64,000 nt of DNA from assembly GCF_013391405.1 (NCBI RefSeq), contig NZ_JACBFD010000044.1, positions 62,001 through 126,000 on the forward strand, read 5' to 3'. Every line of letters begins with the position of its first letter. Position 1 is the stretch's first letter. The notes under the pieces were generated by a model that worked only from the letters and a program-made list of their open reading frames with translations, did no database searches and was not told the DNA's origin. Position numbers and translations under genes: made by a program. Of the stretch, positions 1 to 9,087 are shown one piece after another. The stretch comes from Staphylococcus sp. GSSP0090 (GTDB lineage Bacteria; Bacillota; Bacilli; Staphylococcales; Staphylococcaceae).

Positions 1-1
1 A

Positions 2-1117
2 GAATGGTTAACGATGGATGACGGTTTGATACTTCACTATACTTCTGGTTCTACCGGACAACCTAAAGGTGTACTTCATGCACAAAGCGCGATGCTCTTA
101 CATTATATTTCAGGTAAATACGTATTAGATTTTAAAGAAGATGATGTTTATTGGTGTACTGCAGATCCTGGTTGGGTAACAGGGACGTCATATGGTATTT
201 TTAGTCCTTGGTTAAACGGCGTAACAAATTGTATTGCTGGAGGAAGATTCTCACCAGAAGCGTGGTACGGTATGATTGAAGAATTTAAAGTTACTATTTG
301 GTATACGGCACCGACAGCACTTAGAATGTTAATGAGTGCAGGAGACGATGTAGTTGAAAAATATGATCTTTCCTCAATTAAGAGTATATTATCTGTTGGG
401 GAACCTTTAAATCCAGAGGTCATTAAATGGGCAAAAGATGTCTTTGGTAAGCGTGTATTGGATACATGGTGGATGACAGAAACTGGTGGACACATGATCG
501 TTAATTATCCTTCTATGGATGTGAAATTAGGTTCAATGGGTAAACCTTTACCAGGTGTTGAAGCAGCTATCATTGATGACCAAGGTAATGAATTACCAGC
601 CAATCGTATGGGTAATTTAGCTATTAAAAAGGGATGGCCTTCTATGATGGTGTCCATTTGGAAAAATCCAGAAAAATATGATTCCTATTTCATTGGTGAT
701 TGGTATGTATCTGGAGATTCTGCTTATAAAGATGAAGATGGCTATTATTGGTTCCAAGGACGTGTAGATGATGTCATTATGACAGCTGGTGAACGTGTTG
801 GTCCATTTGAAGTAGAGTCAAAATTGGTCGAACATGAAGCAGTGGCTGAAGCGGGTGTTATCGGTAAGCCAGATCCTGTTCGTGGTGAAATTATTAAAGC
901 ATTTGTGGCTTTACGTCCTGAGTATGAAGAATCGGATGAACTTAAAGAAGACATTCGTAAATTTGTAAAAGAGGGATTGGCTGCACATGCAGCACCTAGA
1001 GAAATTGAATTCAAAGAAAAATTACCAAAAACGCGTTCAGGTAAGATCATGCGCCGCGTATTAAAAGCTTGGGAATTAGATTTGCCAGAAGGCGATTTAA
1101 GTACGATGGAAGATTAA
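2..1117 (+). CDS. acsA: Acetyl-CoA synthetase (AMP-forming), C-terminal part; 5' end outside window
   Basis: Activates acetate to acetyl-AMP and then acetyl-CoA. The frame is open to the window edge (E-W-L-T before the first Met at 14), so the gene begins upstream and only about 370 C-terminal residues are present. Visible signatures are the adenylate-forming P-loop YTSGSTGQPKG, the WWMTETGG motif, the hinge segment GRVDDVIMTAGERVGP and the C-terminal catalytic lysine in KTRSGKIMRR, the site that AcuA-type acetyltransferases modify in Bacillus. In staphylococci acsA lies beside acuA/acuC and ccpA, which would be to the left. A strong terminator follows 100 bases downstream. Confidence 0.95.
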   Translation, partial: EWLTMDDGLILHYTSGSTGQPKGVLHAQSAMLLHYISGKYVLDFKEDDVYWCTADPGWVTGTSYGIFSPWLNGVTNCIAGGRFSPEAWYGMIEEFKVTIWYTAPTALRMLMSAGDDVVEKYDLSSIKSILSVGEPLNPEVIKWAKDVFGKRVLDTWWMTETGGHMIVNYPSMDVKLGSMGKPLPGVEAAIIDDQGNELPANRMGNLAIKKGWPSMMVSIWKNPEKYDSYFIGDWYVSGDSAYKDEDGYYWFQGRVDDVIMTAGERVGPFEVESKLVEHEAVAEAGVIGKPDPVRGEIIKAFVALRPEYEESDELKEDIRKFVKEGLAAHAAPREIEFKEKLPKTRSGKIMRRVLKAWELDLPEGDLSTMED

Positions 1118-1220
1118 TATGATGATAAAAGACGAGTTAAGTTTACATGCTAAAGTAAACGCATATTTAATTTATTATCGTACCAATCAACTAAAACTGT
1201 ATAAATGATTAAAATAAAGC

Positions 1221-1264
1221 AAAAGCTATATCCTTAAATATTTAAAGGGTATGGCTTTTATTAA
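1221..1264 (+). terminator. Intrinsic terminator of acsA
   Basis: A 15-bp stem (1221-1235 with 1245-1259, two G-U pairs) closes a short A/T loop and runs into a T-rich tail. It lies about 100 bases after the acsA stop codon. Confidence 0.8.
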
Positions 1265-1311
1265 TTTAAAATAAAAACAAACATACTAAGATTTAACCTA
1301 TTAACAATTAA

Positions 1312-1374
1312 GCGTTAAATGATTCAATCTTAGGTTTAGTGAACACAATTGTCAAATTAAGCCAAAAAAAATAA
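1312..1374 (+). pseudogene. Remnant of a SprG-type (holin-like) type I toxin
   Basis: An open stretch without start codon ends in the peptide LGLVNTIVKLSQKK followed by stop. This resembles the hydrophobic-then-lysine tail of short staphylococcal SprG/holin-like toxins (family memory; not searched). It is followed at once by the arrangement expected of such loci: a hairpin at 1368-1410, a CACCGTCTTTTTAACGTGCTCATT block near 1430-1455 and a terminator at 1456-1492. A TAA lies in frame just upstream (1309-1311) and no methionine-led transmembrane peptide can be read, so the toxin appears decayed or frameshifted. Confidence 0.5.
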
Positions 1375-1492
1375 CCATCTCTCACTTTGGCGAGGATGAG
1401 ATGATTATTTAGTCACTATTAAATTCCAGTCACCGTCTTTTTAACGTGCTCATTGGGGCAATACACTTAAGTTGTATTGCTCTTTTTATATC
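1365..1492 (-). ncRNA. Putative SprF-like antisense antitoxin RNA region (relic)
   Basis: The two strands carry converging terminators, as in SprG/SprF-like type I modules. The hairpin at 1368-1410 (13-bp stem, one mismatch) has its U-run on the minus strand, ending a minus transcript. The hairpin at 1456-1485 (GCAATACA paired with TGTATTGC) has its T-run on the plus strand, ending the toxin mRNA. A weak minus-strand promoter (TTAAGT, 16-base spacer, TATAAA) can be read around 1490-1520. The assignment rests on architecture and recalled similarity. Transcription is inferred. Confidence 0.4.
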
Positions 1493-1524
1493 TATAAATT
1501 AGCACAACTTAAAAAATTTAGAAA

Positions 1525-1725
1525 ATGGTTAATTACATTTCTATAGGTGTTGTGATTATTGATTTACAGAAAAATGCACTGAAATTATAAATACAAACTT
1601 CCTTTTTTGATGTTCTTTAAACATTTAATCCCATTGAAGTATTAGTGATTATAACAAACTGCAAAGGTATAGATTTAGAAAGTTACAAACAAGAATGTAT
1701 TAAAGTGTGTGTTGTTTGTGTGTAA
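1525..1725 (+). pseudogene. Possible decayed isochorismatase/cysteine-hydrolase fragment
   Basis: A 21-codon frame reads as an isochorismatase-like N-terminus (GVVIIDLQKNAL, cf. the xVIDxQNDx start of that family). About 65 bases after its stop another frame gives GIDLESYKQECIKVCVVCV and stop, similar to the later Gxxxxxxxx-VVVCG segment. The middle and C-terminal parts are missing. This could be chance in AT-rich DNA. The rest of 1118-1922 holds only the terminator, the toxin relic and the cre site. Confidence 0.2.
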
Positions 1726-1781
1726 TAGTTCAATATAAGTATATTTTTATGGATTGGATTTACAATTTTACACATATAAAT

Positions 1782-1796
1782 TTGAAAGCGCTATCT
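1782..1796 (+). promoter_or_regulatory. cre (CcpA-binding) site upstream of fhs
   Basis: TTGAAAGCGCTATCT matches the Gram-positive cre consensus WTGNAANCGNWNNCW at every fixed position. It lies just after a possible promoter (TTGGAT 1754-1759, 15-base spacer, TATAAA 1775-1780) and about 125 bases before fhs. Binding there would repress transcription of fhs when glucose is available. Functional role is inferred. Confidence 0.6.
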
Positions 1797-1922
1797 CAAT
1801 TGGTCGACAATACGATTTAAGTTGGTTAAAATTAAGTACGTAAGGAATTATTTTTTGTCAGTAGTATATATGAGTAGCATATAAAGATTATTGATTTAAA
1901 AATTTACTTTAAGAAGGGGCGA

Positions 1923-3596
1923 ATGAATTTGGCACATTTATCTGATTTAGATATTGCAAATCAATCAACATTAAAACCGATAGGAGAAATTGCTGAGAAG
2001 GCTGGAATTCCTTCAGATGCATTAGAGCCTTACGGACATTATAAAGCGAAGATTGATATTAATCAGGTTCAACAGAATAATGGTAAAGGGAAAGTAGTTT
2101 TAGTTACTGCTATGAGCCCAACACCTGCTGGTGAAGGTAAATCAACAGTTACAGTTGGTTTATCAGATGCATTCAATCAACTTAAGAAGAAAGTAATGGT
2201 TGCACTTCGTGAACCAGCATTGGGACCAACATTTGGTATCAAAGGTGGTGCCACTGGTGGTGGTTATGCACAAGTACTGCCAATGGAAGATATTAATTTA
2301 CATTTTAATGGGGACTTCCATGCAATTACTACAGCTAATAATGCATTATCTGCATTTATCGATAATCACATACATCAAGGTAACGAATTGGAGATTGATC
2401 AAAGACGTATCGAATGGAAACGTGTTTTAGATATGAATGATCGTGCATTACGTAATGTCATTGTTGGACTTGGTGGCCCAACACAAGGCGTACCGAGAGA
2501 AGATGGTTTCAATATTACGGTTGCTTCAGAAATAATGGCTATTTTATGCTTAGCTAATGATATTAATGACTTAAAAGCTAAAATCAGTAATATTACAATT
2601 GGTTATACACGTAGTCGTAAACCAGTAACAGTAGCGGACCTAAAAGTTGAAGGTGCATTAGCAATGATATTAAAAGATGCAATCAAACCTAACTTAGTAC
2701 AAACAATTGAGGGGACACCTGCATTAGTACATGGTGGACCGTTTGCCAATATCGCACACGGTTGTAACTCAATTTTAGCAACAGAAACAGCTAGAGACTT
2801 AGCCGATATTGTAGTTACAGAGGCTGGCTTTGGATCTGACTTAGGTGCAGAAAAATTCATTGATATCAAAGCGCGCGAAGCAGGATTTGAACCTTCTGCA
2901 GTTGTTGTCGTTGCAACAATTCGTGCCATTAAAATGCACGGTGGCGTAGCTAAAGATAACTTGAAAGAAGAAAACGTAGATGCACTTAAACAAGGTATCG
3001 TTAACTTAGAAAGACATGTGAAAAACGTTAAAAAATATGGACTGGAACCTGTTGTTGCATTAAATGCTTTTGTTCATGATACTGATGCTGAAACAGAATT
3101 TGTTAAACAATGGGCTAAAGAAAATGGCGTGCGTTTAGCATTAACAGAAGTTTGGGAAAAAGGTGGTAAAGGTGGTATAGACTTAGCTAATGAAGTCTTA
3201 GAAGTCATCGATCAACCACAAGATTTCACACATTTATATGAATTAGACCAACCGTTAGAAGATAAAATTGAAACTATTGTAAAAGAAATTTATGGTGGCG
3301 CAAATGTTACATTTAGTAGTAAAGCGCAAAAACAATTGAAACAATTTAAAGAGAACGGATGGGATAACTATCCAATTTGTATGGCTAAGACACAATATTC
3401 ATTTACTGATGATGCAACGCAACTAGGCGCACCTGAAGGATTTGAAATTACTATCCGTGAATTGGAAGCGAAAACAGGTGCTGGATTTATTGTTGCTTTA
3501 ACAGGTGCAATTATGACAATGCCTGGTTTACCTAAAAAACCAGCTGCTTTAAACATGGACGTTACAGATGATGGACATGCAGTAGGGTTATTCTAA
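1923..3596 (+). CDS. fhs: Formate--tetrahydrofolate ligase
   Basis: Makes 10-formyl-tetrahydrofolate from formate, THF and ATP, feeding purine and formyl-Met-tRNA synthesis. At 557 residues it is the usual length of bacterial Fhs. The ATP loop [17 protein letters not shown] lies near residue 70, followed by the conserved [23 protein letters not shown] stretch (residues 97-120), and the [11 protein letters not shown] block (about 300-310). The ATG is preceded by AAGAAGGGG at good spacing. It is transcribed alone, with the cre site upstream and a bidirectional terminator before convergent sgtA. Confidence 0.97.
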   Translation: MNLAHLSDLDIANQSTLKPIGEIAEKAGIPSDALEPYGHYKAKIDINQVQQNNGKGKVVLVTAMSPTPAGEGKSTVTVGLSDAFNQLKKKVMVALREPALGPTFGIKGGATGGGYAQVLPMEDINLHFNGDFHAITTANNALSAFIDNHIHQGNELEIDQRRIEWKRVLDMNDRALRNVIVGLGGPTQGVPREDGFNITVASEIMAILCLANDINDLKAKISNITIGYTRSRKPVTVADLKVEGALAMILKDAIKPNLVQTIEGTPALVHGGPFANIAHGCNSILATETARDLADIVVTEAGFGSDLGAEKFIDIKAREAGFEPSAVVVVATIRAIKMHGGVAKDNLKEENVDALKQGIVNLERHVKNVKKYGLEPVVALNAFVHDTDAETEFVKQWAKENGVRLALTEVWEKGGKGGIDLANEVLEVIDQPQDFTHLYELDQPLEDKIETIVKEIYGGANVTFSSKAQKQLKQFKENGWDNYPICMAKTQYSFTDDATQLGAPEGFEITIRELEAKTGAGFIVALTGAIMTMPGLPKKPAALNMDVTDDGHAVGLF

Positions 3597-3794
3597 TAGT
3601 TTATTAGAATCAAGTTTACGATTCATTGTTTATAGTTGAGATGTCAGAATACATTTTTTGAATTTTGAGGGCGGCCTTTTGAGATTTCTCATTAGGCTGC
3701 TTTCTTCATTTGTAATACATGCCTATAAGATATGAATCACTATATATGATTTTAGTTTTTATTAAATATAAGATTAAAATTGTGCTTTAACTAC

Positions 3795-3844
3795 AAAAGC
3801 TACGAAGTCATCTATTGTCACAGATCGCTTCGTAGCTTTTTAAG
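3795..3844. terminator. Bidirectional terminator between fhs and sgtA
   Basis: A perfect 13-bp inverted repeat (AAAAGCTACGAAG ... CTTCGTAGCTTTT, 3795-3840) carries A-runs on one side and T-runs on the other, so it can end both convergent transcripts. The preceding 3597-3794 contains only a weak G/C-rich hairpin near 3668-3700. Confidence 0.8.
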
Positions 3845-3847
3845 TAT

Positions 3848-4759
3848 TTATTTTGTCATTAAATGTTTTTTGATATTATATTTTTCAGCTTGATGAAACT
3901 CATGTTGTGTTATTTTACCTTCAATTAACATACGTTTTAATACATAATGTTGTCTATTTAATCCTATTTGAATTTGATTATCCGGTTTGAGATTACCATC
4001 TTCTTGATAAGGTGTGTAATAATAGGGACTTTGCAATAATCCAATAAGGTATGCAGATTCAGCAATATTCACATCTGAAGGTGGCTTTCCGAACAGACTA
4101 TAAGATGCTGATGAAATGCCAGATATATTAGATCCATTGTAATCTCGACCAAATGGGACAATATTTAAATATGTATATATAATTTCATCTTTGGATAAGA
4201 TGTTTTCAGTACGCATGGATAATACCAGTTCATTTGCTTTACGATTGTAAGTTTTTTCATTTGTTAATACTTGATTTTTTACTAACTGTTGCGTAATTGT
4301 GCTGCCGCCAGTAGCATACTCTGAATTAAATACATCTTGCCAAACAGCACGTATTAAAGCTTTAGGTAAAATACCATTGTGTCTATAAAATAAGCTGTCT
4401 TCAGAAGAAGTTAATGCTTTAATCACACTTTTATTAACGCTTTTCGGACCCACAATTAATGGATTTAATGACTGATTATATTCGTCAAGAATTTGCTGGC
4501 TATCATAGTCAACATCCTGAGTACCAGCAATATTAAGCAATTTTAATCTTAATGTATGATCAGATATATGATCAGATTCTTTTGTTATACTCTGAAAATA
4601 GAATACAGTAGTTGCTAATAAGATTATTAGTGAACAGGTAAGAATCACAAATATACTAATGAAAATATGTTTAATTTTTTTATATATCATTTCGAATTTT
4701 TCATAGTTAGATTGTTGTGGTTGATTCTGTAAATTATTTTCAACTGATTGATGCGACAT
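3848..4759 (-). CDS. sgtA: Monofunctional peptidoglycan glycosyltransferase (SgtA type)
   Basis: Polymerises lipid II into glycan strands on the outer membrane face. This 303-residue protein has a cytoplasmic N-terminus, one membrane segment (about residues 32-55) and a GT51 domain. Motif I is SSEDSLFYRHNG with catalytic Glu120, and motif II is GGSTITQQLVKN at 151-162. No transpeptidase domain follows, so it is not a class A PBP. A GGAGGC ribosome site precedes the ATG. Staphylococci have two such enzymes (SgtA and SgtB/Mgt). The position next to fhs and tyrS points to SgtA. Confidence 0.85.
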   Translation of the reverse strand: MSHQSVENNLQNQPQQSNYEKFEMIYKKIKHIFISIFVILTCSLIILLATTVFYFQSITKESDHISDHTLRLKLLNIAGTQDVDYDSQQILDEYNQSLNPLIVGPKSVNKSVIKALTSSEDSLFYRHNGILPKALIRAVWQDVFNSEYATGGSTITQQLVKNQVLTNEKTYNRKANELVLSMRTENILSKDEIIYTYLNIVPFGRDYNGSNISGISSASYSLFGKPPSDVNIAESAYLIGLLQSPYYYTPYQEDGNLKPDNQIQIGLNRQHYVLKRMLIEGKITQHEFHQAEKYNIKKHLMTK

Positions 4760-4849
4760 ATACTGCCTCCTTATTTAAGCAATATTATAACATAATTTCT
4801 GTTATTGACTTTTAATTTATAGTTAATTATAATTAGTATCAATTCGATA

Positions 4850-5066
4850 TCGTTTTTGGATAGAGGACAAGTAGCTTTTTGTGTAAACTAAAGAGAGTTA
4901 GTGGTTGCTGTGAACTAATGTTACATAATTTGTGAATACACCTTAAGTTTTAAATATATCCAAACGTTTTAGTTAATGAACGTATCATTAATAAAGTTGT
5001 TTGACTTAAAGTATGGTGGTACCGTGCGCATGCGCCCTTACATTCAATTGTAAGGGCGTTTTTCTA
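4850..5066 (+). promoter_or_regulatory. T-box riboswitch controlling tyrS
   Basis: The leader has the T-box sequence TGGTGGTACCGTG (5014-5026), with the UGG needed for pairing to uncharged tRNA, right before a terminator hairpin CGCCCTTACA/TGTAAGGGCG with a TTTTT tail (5033-5063). Upstream, AGAGAGTTAGTGG (about 4889) and GTGAACTAA look like stem I elements. A specifier TAC (tyrosine) sits in GTGAATACACC at 4937-4939. Uncharged tRNA-Tyr should stabilise the antiterminator and raise tyrS expression. Confidence 0.9.
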
Positions 5067-5141
5067 TTTTTAGAAACCTTGTATGTAGCAATTTTTACAC
5101 AGACTACTTAGCATAAACTTTTATTCAAAATGATATCTTAA

Positions 5142-6425
<1,284 letters not shown>

Positions 6426-6439
6426 ATCTATAATATATT

Positions 6440-6488
6440 AACACCATCCTTTGAATGAATGCTTCAAAGGATGGTGTTCTTTTTAATT
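6440..6488 (+). terminator. tyrS terminator
   Basis: A perfect 16-bp stem (AACACCATCCTTTGAA with TTCAAAGGATGGTGTT) is followed by CTTTTT, 15 bases after the tyrS stop. Confidence 0.9.
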
Positions 6489-6595
6489 TCATTTAAATTT
6501 TACATAATGATACCGTTGGCCGTATCATATAACCTAGCGAAAGTATAATTATATTAAATGTTTGTCTGACTCAAGTATTTACATAAGCACTAATA

Positions 6596-6684
6596 AGAAT
6601 TTCAGTGGAATACATAAGCTAAAGCTTATGCATTAGAACTACTAAGAATTTCTATGGAATACATAAGCTAAAGCTTATGCATTA
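6596..6684. repeat. Two tandem ~40-base repeats, each with an 18-base palindrome
   Basis: Two nearly identical units (6596-6635 and 6644-6684) share AAGAATT..TGGAATACATAAG and each contains the palindrome CATAAGCTAAAGCTTATG. A partial third copy (TACATAAGCACTAATAAG) begins near 6581. They lie in the convergent gap between tyrS and htrA, not in a promoter. No coding potential is seen. Identity unknown. Confidence 0.6.
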
Positions 6685-6751
6685 AAATTACTAGTTCACA
6701 TAAATGTGACAGTAGTTCTAAAAAGGTATCGTATTTTTTATCGTTTGCTAT

Positions 6752-6791
6752 TAAATAGAAAAATCTGAGACACCTATAGATGTCTCAGATT
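6752..6791 (-). terminator. htrA terminator
   Basis: An 11-bp stem (AATCTGAGACA/TGTCTCAGATT, 6762-6791) is followed on the minus strand by TTTTTCTATTT. It lies about 50 bases after the htrA stop. Confidence 0.85.
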
Positions 6792-6838
6792 CAAAACACA
6801 AGTTGATATACATTTGGCTAAACTTGTGCAAATTCTAT

Positions 6839-8122
6839 TTAATTAAAAGGTGACGTACTTTCACTTTCAGTACTTTCTTTATTATTTGATGACTTTTGTT
6901 CTTTTAATGACACTTTTACATTTTGTTCTTTACCGTTACGTTCTACAGTTAAGTCCACTGTATCCCCAGGTTTTTTGTTTGCATAAAGATAAGAGCGAAC
7001 ATCTGTATCTTCTTTCACTTTTTTGTCATCGATTTGTGTAATAATATCGCCTTCTTTAAGCCCGTTATTACCTTCAACTTTAGCGACGTATACGCCATCT
7101 TTACGTGATGTTTTCAGCTGGTCTTTATATTGTTCTGGAATTTCACTTACGTTAAGTAAACCAATGCCAATAGAAGGGCGTTCTATTTTACCATTTTCAA
7201 CAAGTTCTTTAATTGTAACTTTTACTTCATTACTAGGAATAGCGAAGCCGATACCTTCAACTTGCTCGCTTGCAATCTTCATGGAATTAATACCAACAAG
7301 ATTACCGTTGATATCAACCAATGCACCACCTGAGTTACCAGGGTTTATTGCAGCATCCGTTTGAAGTACATTTACTTTATTAGATCCTGCTGATGTTTGT
7401 GTATCAATCGTACGTTCGTTAGCTGATATGATACCTGATGTTACAGAATTAGCAAATTCTAACCCTAAAGGATTACCCATTGCAAAGACGCTGTCTCCAG
7501 TTTTTACTTTTGAAGAATTCGCAAAATCAATGGCTTTTGTACCTTTACTATCATTTATTTTAAGTACAGCCATGTCCGTTAACGCATCTTTACCAATTAA
7601 TTTAGCATCCACTTGCTTTGAATTATGCAATTGTACTTTTATCTCACTCGCACCATCAATAACATGGTTGTTGGTTACAATATAAGCGGAGCCATTATTT
7701 TTTTGATATATGACACCTGAGCCAACACCTGCTTCTTGTGATTTGCTCGATTTACCTTTTAAAAGGTCATCTAAATTTTGTGCTTTCTGCATATTGATGA
7801 CGCCAACAATAGCAGGGGAAACATCATTAATCATTTGATTGATTGAATCATATTTATCACTTTTGCCATCTAAAGTATTACCGCCACTACTATGATTAGA
7901 TGCTTCGTTCACGTCTGAACCATCATTATTAAGTACCGTACTTTCCATAAGTCTGCCCACACCTAGTACAATGAGTGCACCAATAATGCCTGCAACTAAG
8001 GCAACGACAACCGTTTTAAACCACGGAAATTTAGGTTTAGCTCTCTTGTTTTGTGACTGGGTTGCTTGTGTTGTATAGGGTGGTTGTTGATTTGTATTAT
8101 TTTCATTGTTAAATTCTGACAT
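6839..8122 (-). CDS. htrA: HtrA/DegP-like membrane-anchored serine protease
   Basis: Surface quality-control protease of the HtrA family. The 427-residue protein has a polar Gln/Asn-rich cytoplasmic N-terminus, one membrane helix (about 36-56), a trypsin-like domain and one PDZ domain (about 310-405). The catalytic triad is readable as His153 (TNNHVIDG), Asp183 (LTDMAVL) and Ser264 (INPGNSGGAL). The Ser/Glu-rich tail is low complexity. Staphylococci have two HtrA homologues. This length and place fit the shorter HtrA-like one. It is divergent from the acyltransferase gene, sharing a 166-base promoter region. Confidence 0.9.
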   Translation of the reverse strand: MSEFNNENNTNQQPPYTTQATQSQNKRAKPKFPWFKTVVVALVAGIIGALIVLGVGRLMESTVLNNDGSDVNEASNHSSGGNTLDGKSDKYDSINQMINDVSPAIVGVINMQKAQNLDDLLKGKSSKSQEAGVGSGVIYQKNNGSAYIVTNNHVIDGASEIKVQLHNSKQVDAKLIGKDALTDMAVLKINDSKGTKAIDFANSSKVKTGDSVFAMGNPLGLEFANSVTSGIISANERTIDTQTSAGSNKVNVLQTDAAINPGNSGGALVDINGNLVGINSMKIASEQVEGIGFAIPSNEVKVTIKELVENGKIERPSIGIGLLNVSEIPEQYKDQLKTSRKDGVYVAKVEGNNGLKEGDIITQIDDKKVKEDTDVRSYLYANKKPGDTVDLTVERNGKEQNVKVSLKEQKSSNNKESTESESTSPFN

Positions 8123-8288
8123 ATGCTACCTCCGATAATTACTCTATTTACTATTATGAAAGTTTTATACAACTTTTTCTAGTATATCACTATACGACTT
8201 TAGACTGAAATATAAATCTCCTTGTTGATAATCACTCTAAATGATAAAATCAATAAGTAAATATTAGCAAAATGAAGTAGGTGCGAAG

Positions 8289-8912
8289 ATGTATAAATTT
8301 ATAAGTGGTCTATTGGAATTGATCATACTGAAATTAAGTAAATCATTAGAAGTTCAAGGAAAAGAAAATATTCCTCAACTTCATAGATATGTTGTGACAT
8401 GTACTCACGAAAGCTATAATGAAGTCATTATGTTAGGGACTGCAATTTATCCAAATCAAATTCATTACATGGCGAAAAAAGAATTATTTAATAACAAATG
8501 GTTTGGTAAGTTTTTAACTTCACTGAATGCATTCCCAGTCGATAGAGACAATCCGGGACCGAGTACCCTTAAAAAGCCTATTAAATTATTAAAAGAAAAT
8601 AAAACGGTTGGTATTTTCCCGACAGGTCATCGTATGAAGTATGATGAAGGTGCACCAATGAAAAGAGGTGCAGTAACAATCGCTTTAATGGCACAAGCAC
8701 CCATACTCCCAGCTGCATATGTGGGCCCTAAAGAAATTAAAGGGTTAGTTACTGGAAAAGCGATTATCAAATTTGGTGAACCTATAGAAACCAAAAATTT
8801 ACCCAAAACAATGAAACGTAATGAGAAATTAGAATATTTAACAAAAGAATTAGAAAGAAAAACAATACAATTACAATCAGAATTAAATGATTATGTAAAT
8901 AATAAGTATTAA
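8289..8912 (+). CDS. PlsC-like 1-acyl-sn-glycerol-3-phosphate acyltransferase family protein
   Basis: Lysophospholipid acyltransferase fold, presumably acylating a lysophosphatidate-like substrate at the membrane. It has 207 residues with a hydrophobic N-terminus. The usual block I HX4D reads HESYNE (residues 39-44), giving HX4E. Block II/III follow as FPVDRDNPGPS and GIFPTGHRM, and block IV as PILPAAYVG. I recall the same HESYNE in the S. aureus orthologue, so the Glu is probably a family trait rather than damage. A second, canonical PlsC elsewhere in the genome may do bulk phosphatidate synthesis. Confidence 0.75.
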   Translation: MYKFISGLLELIILKLSKSLEVQGKENIPQLHRYVVTCTHESYNEVIMLGTAIYPNQIHYMAKKELFNNKWFGKFLTSLNAFPVDRDNPGPSTLKKPIKLLKENKTVGIFPTGHRMKYDEGAPMKRGAVTIALMAQAPILPAAYVGPKEIKGLVTGKAIIKFGEPIETKNLPKTMKRNEKLEYLTKELERKTIQLQSELNDYVNNKY

Positions 8913-9002
8913 TATTCAATGTTTTTGAAATAGTAAGATTATTATATTTTTATACGGATTTTTTTAATTATGTGTTATTATGTAAGTGTACAATGACAGA
9001 GA

Positions 9003-9016
9003 GTAAATCGTTTACA
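9003..9016 (+). promoter_or_regulatory. cre-like palindrome upstream of nagE
   Basis: GTAAATCGTTTACA matches 12 of 14 positions of TGWAANCGNTNWCA and is itself a near-perfect palindrome. It lies immediately before a leader hairpin and 72 bases before the nagE start. CcpA control of a sugar permease would be expected. Binding is inferred. Confidence 0.45.
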
Positions 9017-9017
9017 T

Positions 9018-9053
9018 ACACCACGTGGACTATATTGTGCATGTGGTGTTTTT
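9018..9053 (+). terminator. Terminator hairpin in front of nagE (plsC-like gene end or nagE attenuator)
   Basis: A 10-bp stem ACACCACGTG/CATGTGGTGT with a 12-base loop and TTTTTA tail ends 35 bases before nagE. It is 105 bases after the acyltransferase stop. It may end that gene, or, if the nagE promoter lies upstream at about 8970, act as a leader attenuator. Confidence 0.7.
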
Positions 9054-9087
9054 ATATGTAACTATCTATTGGAAATGGGGAATTGTT

